A stretch of 6,276 nt of DNA from Bacilli bacterium (GCA_022791215.1 JAAVYQ010000043.1:1-6276), one strand, 5' to 3'; shown: positions 1-5,109, counted from the stretch's first letter. Notes: generated from the letters alone by a model not told the origin. Numbers and translations are program-made.

Positions 1-1
1 C

Positions 2-475
2 TTTGAATACAAAAACTACGACTATGAAATAAAAAGTTATAACAAATTTTTAGGTGCATCTTATTCTAAAGCACCCATGTACAAAAACTATGATGAATTA
101 AAATATATGTATAACGACTATATGGAAGAAGTAAAAGTTAAACACTTAGAATATAAGAACGACAAAATATATGAAACTAAAGAATTAGAAAGTTTAGACC
201 CATACAATATATTTTTAAAAGGACCTAGTGCATTAATAGAAATAGAGAACGAAAATGCTAAACAAGACAAAGAACTAATAATCTTTAGAGACAGTTTTGC
301 TAGTAGTCTAACACCATTACTAATACCATACTACAAAAAAATAACACTAATAGATTTAAGATACATACGCATGGACTTATTAGACGAATATATAGACTTT
401 AATGATCAAGACATATTATTTCTATATAGTACACTAATAATAAATAATAGTAGTATATTAAAAGTAAAACAATAA
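2..475 (+). CDS. DHHW-family / AlgX-like acyltransferase-associated protein, C-terminal part (5' truncated)
   Basis: The reading frame is open from base 2 with no start in the window, so only the last 157 residues are seen; the ATG at 77 is internal, because coding sequence of the same character runs upstream of it. The visible part has the layout I associate with the C-terminus of DHHW proteins (related to AlgX/AlgJ and DltD-like SGNH proteins): an FLGASYSKAP segment, an aromatic- and acid-rich middle, then a hydrophobic strand leading into RDSFASSLTPLLIP (RDS from base 287), followed by a predicted strand ITLIDLRYI and a late LFLYS strand. Family members are extracytoplasmic and usually work beside an MBOAT O-acyltransferase to acylate surface polysaccharide or teichoic acid. 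The diagnostic DHHW motif and any signal anchor would lie upstream, outside the window, so the substrate cannot be stated. The gene ends in TAA with no strong terminator right after it. The family call rests on motif recall only. Confidence 0.72.
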   Translation, partial: FEYKNYDYEIKSYNKFLGASYSKAPMYKNYDELKYMYNDYMEEVKVKHLEYKNDKIYETKELESLDPYNIFLKGPSALIEIENENAKQDKELIIFRDSFASSLTPLLIPYYKKITLIDLRYIRMDLLDEYIDFNDQDILFLYSTLIINNSSILKVKQ

Positions 476-600
476 CAAAAAACATACAACATAGCATTCA
501 AGCAAACATCCAAGATCGTTGATTAAAAAATAAATAGATTGATTTATTAGAATAAATAGTGTAAAATACTTAGACATAAACAAGGAATTATCTAAATTTA
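476..600. other. A+T-rich intergenic stretch with a weak hairpin and a possible promoter
   Basis: No plausible gene is seen here. An AT-only hairpin (AATAAAT at 529-535 with ATTTATT at 542-548) lies 50-70 bases after the upstream stop, but no T-run follows it, so it is a poor terminator. A possible promoter, TTGATT (539-544), 17-base spacer, TAAAAT (562-567), points toward the RNA gene downstream. In such A+T-rich DNA both could be chance. Confidence 0.3.
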
Positions 601-617
601 TTTACTTTAATAAATTT
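594..617. promoter_or_regulatory. Perfect 9-bp inverted repeat over the -35 region (possible operator)
   Basis: AAATTTATT (594-602) and AATAAATTT (609-617) are exact inverted copies separated by six bases. The -35 hexamer of the promoter at 601-629 sits in the centre of this dyad. That placement would suit a repressor operator. The sites contain only A and T, so chance occurrence is a real possibility. Confidence 0.3.
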
Positions 618-629
618 CTTTGGTATAAT
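601..629 (+). promoter_or_regulatory. Sigma-A-type promoter for the small RNA
   Basis: TTTACT (601-606), a 17-base spacer, and TATAAT (624-629) preceded by TG at 622-623 offset to give TTGGTATAAT. The perfect -10 with correct spacing predicts a start near 635-637. No start codon with a ribosome binding site follows, but a strongly structured segment and a terminator do, so the product is most likely RNA. Confidence 0.75.
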
Positions 630-635
630 TTTCTT

Positions 636-771
636 GAAAGTAGAATAAAATATTATTGTAGATAATGTTTTATCTACTCTTGGTCTAAGTAAACTATTTA
701 TAGTCTAACGGATCAAACCCGTGTAGGCGCCAAGCGCCGCTTAAAAAAGCAACTCGTGTAGTTGCTTTTTT
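636..771 (+). ncRNA. Candidate small structured RNA of unknown family, about 136 nt
   Basis: The segment runs from the predicted start of the 601-629 promoter to an intrinsic terminator and has no convincing ORF. From the 5' end I see four elements. (a) A long hairpin: 639-656 pairs with 662-678, giving 17 pairs with one bulged A (645), one U-G pair and a five-base loop, beginning within a few bases of the predicted start. (b) A small ACTA-TTTA-TAGT hairpin (693-704). (c) ACGG (708-711) pairing with CCGT (719-722), then GGCGC-CAA-GCGCC (726-738), the most G+C-rich spot in the surroundings. (d) The 12-bp terminator hairpin (743-771). It lacks the SRP RNA tetraloop-helix signature and does not look like tmRNA, RNase P RNA, 6S RNA or a riboswitch class I can recognise, and no gene follows on this strand for a leader to control. 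The RNA call is inference from promoter, structure and terminator together. Confidence 0.62.
743..771. terminator. Strong bidirectional intrinsic terminator
   Basis: AAAAAAGCAACT (743-754) and AGTTGCTTTTTT (760-771) form a perfect 12-bp stem around the loop CGTGT. The T-run ends the small RNA on the plus strand. The matching A-run becomes a T-run on the minus strand, just past the stop of the DUF3800 pseudogene, so one hairpin serves both convergent units. Confidence 0.92.
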
Positions 772-777
772 AATTAT

Positions 778-1445
778 TTAAAATCTCTTTTTATTTAACT
801 CTTTAGCAATTTTTCTTAATTCTTTATTCCCAAAAAAATATAATTCTGATTTTTTATATTTAATATTATTCTTATGCTTATAAATAGCTTTATCAATATA
901 AGTTAGCATATCAGATACTTGAAATAATCTTTTTTCCTTATGATCAAAATTTATTCTATGCTCAAAACCATCAAATCTTATAAATAATGAATCTAAAATA
1001 TATCCCAAAGATTCTTGGCCATTATCATAGTAAAGTACTATCTTATCAAACTTATTAAAGAAATCCTCATGATCTTTTATCATTTGATTTATTTAATTAA
1101 TAAGTTTTTTTCTTAAAATATCTCCATAATCAGTATACTTTTTATCAACAATTATTGAATGATACTGTACTGGTATTTTTCTAGAAAATTGATAAATAGC
1201 ATTAAAAATACTTTTACGCATCTTTATATCAAATTTAGCATAGTTCCTCTATGAAGTATTAAATCTGCCATATGTATCATATTAGTATAACCAATTCTTT
1301 CAAGTCTTTTATTCAAATTTTCTAGTTCAAGGCTAATATCATTAGTTTGATCATGAAAAGTAAATGAGATACCATAAAAATCTGATGCACCTTTTGCAAA
1401 ACCAAATTCACCTGTTTCATCTACAAATATATTAAGTCGTTTCAT
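778..1445 (-). pseudogene. DUF3800-domain protein gene, broken by a frameshift and an in-frame stop
   Basis: The restored protein would be about 222 residues, the usual size for DUF3800. The N-terminal part (1445 down to about 1245) reads MKRLNIFVDETGEFGF with the family's acidic D-E-x-G motif (residues 9-12), then a strand before FHDQ and the IHMADLI segment. The frame then ends early at a TAA (1224-1226). A shift near 1243-1247, best explained by one lost base, restores YAKFD...MRKSIF, which matches the expected family spacing. This second frame meets a TAA at 1093-1095 and then continues in the same frame through YYDNGQ (1015-1032), LFQVSD and ELYFFGNKELRK to the stop at 778-780. The start chosen is the ATG at 1443-1445, six bases after GAGGTG (1452-1457), in preference to a GTG nine bases upstream. 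DUF3800 has no established function; its conserved acids suggest a metal-dependent nuclease-like fold, and members are common in mobile or defence contexts (recalled, not shown here). Promoter and terminator remain intact, suggesting recent decay or sequence errors. Confidence 0.85.
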
Positions 1446-1467
1446 AATATTCACCTCACTGAAAAAT

Positions 1468-1496
1468 ATTATATAATATTTCGAGAATCATTTAAA
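1468..1496 (-). promoter_or_regulatory. Promoter of the DUF3800 pseudogene
   Basis: Read on the minus strand: TTTAAA (1496-1491), a 17-base spacer, and TATAAT (1473-1468). The predicted start near 1461 leaves a short leader with GAGGTG ahead of the ATG at 1445. The -35 is a partial match; the -10 and spacing are perfect. Confidence 0.55.
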
Positions 1497-1594
1497 CTTA
1501 AATAGTGTAATTGAAAGAAACTTATATTACAATTCAACATCCAAGAAAAAATAAAATATATAAGCAAAAGTGATTAAAAGACAAAATTAACTAA

Positions 1595-1623
1595 TTGTAT
1601 TGTAAAACTAGCCAGTCTATGAT
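1595..1623 (+). promoter_or_regulatory. Promoter of the threonine T-box operon
   Basis: TTGTAT (1595-1600), a 17-base spacer, and TATGAT (1618-1623). The predicted start near 1630 lies shortly before T-box stem I, as expected for this class of leader. It points away from the DUF3800 promoter, so the two units are divergent. Confidence 0.55.
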
Positions 1624-1645
1624 AAAATAAAACTTGTAAATCGTT

Positions 1646-1836
1646 ACTATTGGACGAGATAAATAATGAGTATTCAAAGAGAATTAGTGGAAGGTGAGAA
1701 CTAATAATATAGTTATTTATTACTACCAATATAGAGAGATTAATAATCTACGTAAATAAGACGTTACACTTATAAAGAGCGAAACCAAGGACTGGTACCG
1801 TGCAAATAGAAGCACTCCTTATAAGGAGGCTTTTTT
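1646..1836 (+). promoter_or_regulatory. T-box leader (tRNA-Thr-sensing riboswitch)
   Basis: The basal helix of stem I is TATTGG (1648-1653) with CCAATA (1726-1731), and the next helix is ATAAATAA (1659-1666) with TTATTTAT (1713-1720). Between them is the specifier loop, whose 3' side TACTA (1721-1725) offers ACU, a threonine codon followed by A; the overlapping ACC (1725-1727) is also a threonine codon. The stem I apex has the family's AGAGA (1678-1682), then ATTAGT (1683-1688) pairing with ACTAAT (1700-1705) around a GG..GGTGAGA loop. Small hairpins follow at 1737-1749 and 1750-1764, in the place of stems II/III. The antiterminator is AAGGA (1787-1791) with TCCTT (1816-1820) and GTGC (1800-1803) with GCAC (1812-1815), enclosing the T-box CTGGTACC. 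Its UGGU (1793-1796) should pair with the 3' ACCA of uncharged tRNA-Thr. Thus uncharged tRNA should favour read-through into the small ORFs and thrS. Confidence 0.93.
1811..1836 (+). terminator. Regulated intrinsic terminator of the T-box leader
   Basis: AGC-A-CTCCT (1811-1819), loop TATA, AGGAG-GCT (1824-1831) with one bulged A (1814), followed by a run of T's (1831-1836). Its 5' arm uses the same bases (1812-1820) that complete the antiterminator, so the two structures exclude each other, which is the T-box switch. Confidence 0.92.
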
Positions 1837-1855
1837 GTTATAAAGGAGGTTCACT

Positions 1856-2062
1856 ATGAATCCTAGAGAAATTGATAAAGAAGTTAGTAGATTAGTAATG
1901 GAAAAACACTTACTAACGCTAAGTATGAATCGAACGGAAAATGAAGAAGAAAAAAAAGAAATAAAAAAGAGACTTATCAGAATAAATGCTGAAATAAGAA
2001 AGACGAAAGCCAAATACGACCAAATATTAGTTGGAGTAGAAGAAACAAAGGTGGGAAAATAA
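1856..2062 (+). CDS. Small charged helical protein of unknown function (68 aa), first gene of the T-box operon
   Basis: The ATG at 1856 follows a near-perfect AAAGGAGGT (1842-1850) at five bases, the strongest ribosome binding site in the window, directly after the T-box terminator. The product is 68 residues, rich in Glu, Lys and Arg, with no Cys or Trp and no signal or membrane segment. Residues about 3-55 look like one or two long amphipathic helices (SRLVMEKHLLTLSMN, then EEEKKEIKKRLIRINAEIRKT), suggesting a coiled-coil or helical hairpin. The stop overlaps the next start in TAATG, implying translational coupling. It is not a leader peptide: it lies after the terminator and is not enriched in threonine. 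I do not recognise the family. Its position means it should rise under threonine-tRNA shortage together with thrS; a role in translation is only inference. Confidence 0.82.
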   Translation: MNPREIDKEVSRLVMEKHLLTLSMNRTENEEEKKEIKKRLIRINAEIRKTKAKYDQILVGVEETKVGK

Positions 2063-2217
2063 TGAGAAGTAGTTTAAAACATACATACAGACAATTACTA
2101 ACTAACAATCCAATAAAAGCGAGAAGAAACACACTTTTAAAATATAAAAACATATTAGAAGAAGCAAAAAGACAACAAAAAAATACACAAAGAATATTAA
2201 AGAAAGAAGGAAAATAA
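2062..2217 (+). CDS. Very small basic protein of unknown function (51 aa), T-box operon
   Basis: The ATG at 2062 shares its A with the stop of the preceding gene (TAATG), and GGTGGGAAAATA just upstream supplies GGTGGG (2050-2055) as a possible ribosome binding site. The product is 51 residues, strongly basic (many Lys/Arg, few acids), and probably one or two helices: MRSSLKHTYRQLL, then a short ARRNTLLKYKNILEEAKR helix and a QRILKKEGK tail. There is no membrane segment. The stop falls two bases before the thrS ATG, so the gene sits tightly inside the operon and its 3' end carries the thrS ribosome binding site. Composition suits an RNA- or ribosome-contacting protein, but that is inference; I recognise no family. 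Correct operon spacing and uninterrupted coding character support it as a real gene. Confidence 0.7.
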   Translation: MRSSLKHTYRQLLTNNPIKARRNTLLKYKNILEEAKRQQKNTQRILKKEGK

Positions 2218-2219
2218 AA

Positions 2220-3968
2220 ATGGTAAACTTTAAAGAAGATGAAAAATTAAACATACTAAATCACAGTTGTGCTCATTTAATGGCACAAGCAATAAAACAT
2301 TTATATCCAAATGCATTATTTTGGGTAGGACCTGTCATAGCTGAGGGATTTTACTATGATGTAGACTTAGGCGATGAAGTCATACGTGAAATCGACTTAG
2401 AACGAATAGAAAAAGAAATGAAAAAACTAAGCAAAGATGGCAAAAGAATATACAGAGAAGAAATAACAAAAGAAGAAGCACTAGAAAGATTCAAAAATGA
2501 TCCATACAAAATAGATTTAATAAGTAGAATGGACGAAGAAAACACAATAATATCATGCTACACACAAGGAGACTTCACAGATTTATGTCGTGGACCACAT
2601 GTAGAAAGTGTAAAAGAACTAAAACACTTCAAACTAATAAAATTTTCAGGAGCATATTGGAAAGGCGACTCTAAAAACAAAATGTTACAAAGAATATATG
2701 GAGTATGCTTCCACAACCAAGAAGACCTAGACAAATATCTAAACGACATGGAAGAAGCCAAAAAAAGAGATCACAGAAAACTAGGAAAAGAATTAGGTTT
2801 ATTCATGCTAAGTGAATATGGACCAGGATTTCCATTTTGGCTACCAAAAGGAATGATACTAAGAAACGAATTAGAAAACTTTTGGTATAAAGAACACACA
2901 AAAGAAGGATATGAGTTCATAAAAACACCTACAATGCTAAATAGAGACTTATGGGAACTAAGTGGACACTGGAATAACTACAAAGATAATATGTACACAT
3001 CAAACATTGATGAAATAGACTTTGCGATAAAACCTATGAATTGTCCAGGGGGAATGCTAGTATACAAAAATTCACTACACTCATATAGAGACTTACCAAT
3101 AAGATGCGGAGAATTAGGGCTAGTACATAGACATGAAGCGAGTGGAGCATTAAATGGGCTATTTAGAGTAAGATGCTTTACACAAGACGATGCACACATA
3201 TTTATGAGAGAAGACCAAATGGAAGAAGAAATCATAAGACTCATAAATTTTATAGACAGAATATACAAAATGTTTGAACTAGACTATTCAATAGAACTAT
3301 CTACAAGACCAGAAGACAAATACATAGGAGAAATAGAAGTATGGAATAAATCCGAAGAAATACTTGAAAAAGCTTGTCACAAAGCTGGAAAAGATTGCAA
3401 AATAAATCCAGGCGATGGAGCATTCTATGGACCTAAATTAGACTTTCATGTAACTGATTCGCTAGGACGTGAATGGCAATGTGGAACAATACAATTAGAC
3501 ATGAACTTACCTGAAAGATTTGACTTAACATACATAGATAAAAATGGAGAAAAGAAAAGACCAATCATGCTACATAGAGTAATATTTGGATCAGTAGAAA
3601 GATTTATAGGAATATTGATCGAGCACTTTGCAGGAGCATTTCCTATGTGGTTATCTCCAATACAATTAAACATAATACCAGTAAATAACGAATATCATTT
3701 AAACTATGCAAAAGAACTACAAGAAAAATTAAAAGAAGAAGGAATTAGAGTAGAATTAGATGATAGAGAAGAAAAACTAGGATACAAAATGAGAGAAAGT
3801 GTTATGAACAAAATACCATACACATTAGTAATTGGACAAAAAGAAGTAGACGAAAAAACTATAAGTTATAGAAAATATGGAAAAGAAGAAACAATTACAG
3901 TAAACTATGAAGAATTCATAACAATGATAAAACAAGAAATAGAAGAAAAGAAATTATTACACAAATAG
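2220..3968 (+). CDS. thrS: Threonyl-tRNA synthetase, form lacking the TGS domain
   Basis: This class II synthetase charges tRNA-Thr with threonine in the cytoplasm and hydrolyses mischarged Ser-tRNA-Thr. At 582 residues it is about 60 shorter than typical bacterial ThrRS: after about 13 residues it goes straight into the editing domain, so the N-terminal TGS domain is absent. The editing-site ligands are present: H15 and H19 (HSCAH), C123 and H127 (CRGPH). In the catalytic core, the zinc ligands are C275 (KPMNCPGG), H326 (TQDDAH) and H452 (LHR); motif 2 has R304 and motif 3 is GSVERFIGILIEH (457-469). Spacing between the three zinc ligands equals that of E. coli ThrRS (51 and 177 residues after the Cys). 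The anticodon-binding domain covers about 480-575, with DDREEKLGYKMRE. The start ATG is preceded by GAAGGA (2206-2211). The gene is last in the T-box operon, two bases after the 51-aa gene. All key residues are intact, so it should be active and proofreading. Confidence 0.98.
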   Translation: MVNFKEDEKLNILNHSCAHLMAQAIKHLYPNALFWVGPVIAEGFYYDVDLGDEVIREIDLERIEKEMKKLSKDGKRIYREEITKEEALERFKNDPYKIDLISRMDEENTIISCYTQGDFTDLCRGPHVESVKELKHFKLIKFSGAYWKGDSKNKMLQRIYGVCFHNQEDLDKYLNDMEEAKKRDHRKLGKELGLFMLSEYGPGFPFWLPKGMILRNELENFWYKEHTKEGYEFIKTPTMLNRDLWELSGHWNNYKDNMYTSNIDEIDFAIKPMNCPGGMLVYKNSLHSYRDLPIRCGELGLVHRHEASGALNGLFRVRCFTQDDAHIFMREDQMEEEIIRLINFIDRIYKMFELDYSIELSTRPEDKYIGEIEVWNKSEEILEKACHKAGKDCKINPGDGAFYGPKLDFHVTDSLGREWQCGTIQLDMNLPERFDLTYIDKNGEKKRPIMLHRVIFGSVERFIGILIEHFAGAFPMWLSPIQLNIIPVNNEYHLNYAKELQEKLKEEGIRVELDDREEKLGYKMRESVMNKIPYTLVIGQKEVDEKTISYRKYGKEETITVNYEEFITMIKQEIEEKKLLHK

Positions 3969-3978
3969 TTTCTTTTTT
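3946..3978 (+). terminator. Possible weak terminator at the end of thrS
   Basis: AAAAGAAA (3946-3953) can pair with TTTCTTTT (3969-3976) across a 15-base loop that contains the thrS stop codon, ending in T's. The stem is nearly all A-T and the loop is long, so termination may be leaky and some thrS transcripts may run on. Confidence 0.35.
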
Positions 3979-4018
3979 AGTGCAATTTTTAACACGTGAT
4001 TATTTAAGTACAAAACCA

Positions 4019-4047
4019 TTGACATTTAATACTTTTTATGGTACAAT
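4019..4047 (+). promoter_or_regulatory. Strong sigma-A-type promoter of the 4076-5067 operon
   Basis: TTGACA (4019-4024, perfect), a 17-base spacer, and TACAAT (4042-4047), with TGG directly before it as an extended -10. The predicted start is near 4054, giving a leader of about 22 bases. Most of the spacer is also found in the promoter at 5684-5712. This promoter decides the gene start: coding readings that begin upstream of it would overlap the promoter and have no ribosome binding site. Confidence 0.88.
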
Positions 4048-4075
4048 TGTAACTGTTAATGGGGGTAAGGTAAAT

Positions 4076-4498
4076 ATGAAAGGGAGATTTTTATTAGATT
4101 ATCTTGACGAAAATGACTTTAAAAAATTAGAAAGAAGTTTAAAAAAATATAATATGATGGCATACAAAAGACTTATGTTCGACTACTATCCAAGCCTTAG
4201 AAGAGGAGAATTTCTAGGAGAATTAGTATCAATAAACAAACATGAGCAAACAGAGAACTACGAATTAGAATTACCAACGGATACACTATTTGTCAAAGTA
4301 TATGGAAAAGTAAAACTAAGTTACACTGTATACAAAAAGCAAAATGTAGTAATGTTGACAGGATTAGAACCTAGAAGTATATTAATGGATGGTCACAAAT
4401 CAGAACTAACAGCATACAAAGGAATAATGATAAGTAAACAAAATGCAGCAAAAGAAATGTTTAAAATAGACTTACTATCAAGACTTGAAGACAAATAA
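4076..4498 (+). CDS. Hypothetical cytoplasmic protein, 140 aa
   Basis: The start is the ATG at 4076: TAAGG (4066-4070) precedes it at five bases and the promoter at 4019-4047 lies just upstream. The same frame is open back to a GTG at 3980, but that would place the promoter inside the coding region. The 140-residue product has no signal or membrane segment. Residues 1-35 look helical and charged (LDENDFKKLERSLKKY). Residues 45-100 appear strand-rich (FLGELVSINK, YELELPTDTLFVKVYGKVKLSYTVY, VVMLTGLEP), like a small beta-sheet domain, and the C-terminal 25 residues return to helix (AAKEMFKIDLLSRLEDK). I do not recognise a family. It is first in an operon with the paralogue pair at 4520 and 4807 (21-base gap to the next gene), so the three are likely co-expressed. 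Confidence 0.85.
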   Translation: MKGRFLLDYLDENDFKKLERSLKKYNMMAYKRLMFDYYPSLRRGEFLGELVSINKHEQTENYELELPTDTLFVKVYGKVKLSYTVYKKQNVVMLTGLEPRSILMDGHKSELTAYKGIMISKQNAAKEMFKIDLLSRLEDK

Positions 4499-4519
4499 TA
4501 ATAGAATAGGATAAATGTT

Positions 4520-4798
4520 ATGAAAAACAACGAAAAGTTAAAAGAAGAAATACTAAAAGAATATAAAAAACTATTAACGAAAAGTTTGCAATATAGCATG
4601 GAAATGACAAGTGTATTAGAAATGGGGTTAACAATTCAAGAATATGTAGATTTTAGAAAATATATTGCAGGAGAGATTGATAGTATGAAAATAACGAGTT
4701 TAATAGCTGCTTTACTATATGTTCAATTTCCAGAAAATGATGACACAATTACTAAACTAAGAGAAGATATGTATATAAACAAATATGGAAGGAAATAA
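4520..4798 (+). CDS. Hypothetical helical protein, 92 aa; paralogue of the next gene
   Basis: The ATG at 4520 lies 21 bases after the previous stop, with only a weak TAGGA (4507-4511) as ribosome binding site. The product is charged and mainly helical: EEILKEYKKLLTK (residues 9-21), a middle section MTSVLEMGLTIQEYVDF, then a hydrophobic segment LIAALLYVQFPEN (61-73) and a basic tail. The hydrophobic part is short and ends in PEN, so it is more likely a buried helix than a membrane span. The first and last blocks match the downstream protein (EEILKDYQILLSK; LLVTLLYVEHPEN), so the two genes arose by tandem duplication. I know of no family for it. Weaker translation signals than its neighbours might mean lower or coupled expression. 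Confidence 0.85.
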   Translation: MKNNEKLKEEILKEYKKLLTKSLQYSMEMTSVLEMGLTIQEYVDFRKYIAGEIDSMKITSLIAALLYVQFPENDDTITKLREDMYINKYGRK

Positions 4799-4806
4799 GA
4801 ACAATA

Positions 4807-5067
4807 ATGAAATATAGAGAAAGAAAGAAAAAATTAATAAAACAAAGAGAAGAAATACTTAAAGACTATCAAATATTACTATCAAAAGTGATAGAATATG
4901 GGCAAAGCACAATGGAATATAGCGAAGAAGAAATAGCATCAAAAACAGAAGAAGAGAAAATGCTAAGAAATTTACTGGTAACATTACTATATGTAGAACA
5001 TCCTGAAAACACTGAAATAAGATCAGCACTAAGAAAAGTTCTATCATCAAAAGGAAGAAATAGGTAA
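4807..5067 (+). CDS. Hypothetical helical protein, 86 aa; paralogue of the preceding gene
   Basis: The ATG at 4807 follows the previous stop by eight bases, with AAGGA (4789-4793) overlapping the end of the upstream gene. The product begins with a strongly basic helix (MKYRERKKKLIKQR), then EEILKDYQILLSK (15-27), an acidic middle (EYSEEEIASKTEEEK), the hydrophobic block LLVTLLYVEHPEN (56-68) and a basic C-terminus. Blocks one and two are shared with the 92-aa protein at 4520 in the same order and almost the same spacing, while the middle has diverged and is slightly shorter. This looks like an old tandem duplication kept in one operon, perhaps forming a heteromer; that last point is inference. 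No recognised family, signal peptide or clear membrane span. Confidence 0.85.
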   Translation: MKYRERKKKLIKQREEILKDYQILLSKVIEYGQSTMEYSEEEIASKTEEEKMLRNLLVTLLYVEHPENTEIRSALRKVLSSKGRNR

Positions 5068-5091
5068 AAATAATATAAAAAATAGTATAAT
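5063..5091 (+). promoter_or_regulatory. Possible promoter of the zinc-ribbon membrane protein gene
   Basis: A perfect TATAAT (5086-5091) lies 18 bases before the gene's ATG, but the hexamer 17 bases upstream, GGTAAA (5063-5068), is a poor -35. A start near 5098 would fall inside the AGGAGTG ribosome binding site, giving an almost leaderless message. Read-through from the upstream operon is an alternative. Confidence 0.25.
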
Positions 5092-5109
5092 TAAATAGGA
5101 GTGATATAA

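Noticed and set aside
708..722. Minus-strand ACGGGTTTGATCCGT as the T-arm of a tRNA
   Set aside because: No acceptor stem, anticodon arm or D-arm can be placed around it at the right distances, and the stem pairs poorly for a five-bp T-stem.
636..771. Reading the small RNA as a type II CRISPR tracrRNA (ATCAAAC after a small hairpin, then terminator hairpins)
   Set aside because: No repeat array or cas gene is in the window, the 5' part folds on itself in a long hairpin rather than offering an anti-repeat, and the usual AAAA-rich anti-repeat end before the nexus is missing. A Cas9 locus elsewhere with a matching repeat would reopen this.
1443..1454. GTG at 1454 as start of the DUF3800 gene
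   Set aside because: That GTG overlaps the GAGGTG ribosome binding site itself; the ATG at 1445 is six bases beyond it and gives a family-like N-terminus.
2354..3673. Several minus-strand ORFs inside thrS (Ser/Ile/Leu-rich)
   Set aside because: They are antisense shadows of the thrS reading frame, lacking ribosome binding sites and family features.
3980..4075. GTG-initiated N-terminal extension of the 140-aa protein, resembling an extension of the protein at 5738 (both read L-T-x-x-T-x-YGT...GGK)
   Set aside because: The similarity comes from the shared promoter DNA. The extension covers a near-consensus promoter and has no ribosome binding site, whereas the ATG at 4076 has one.
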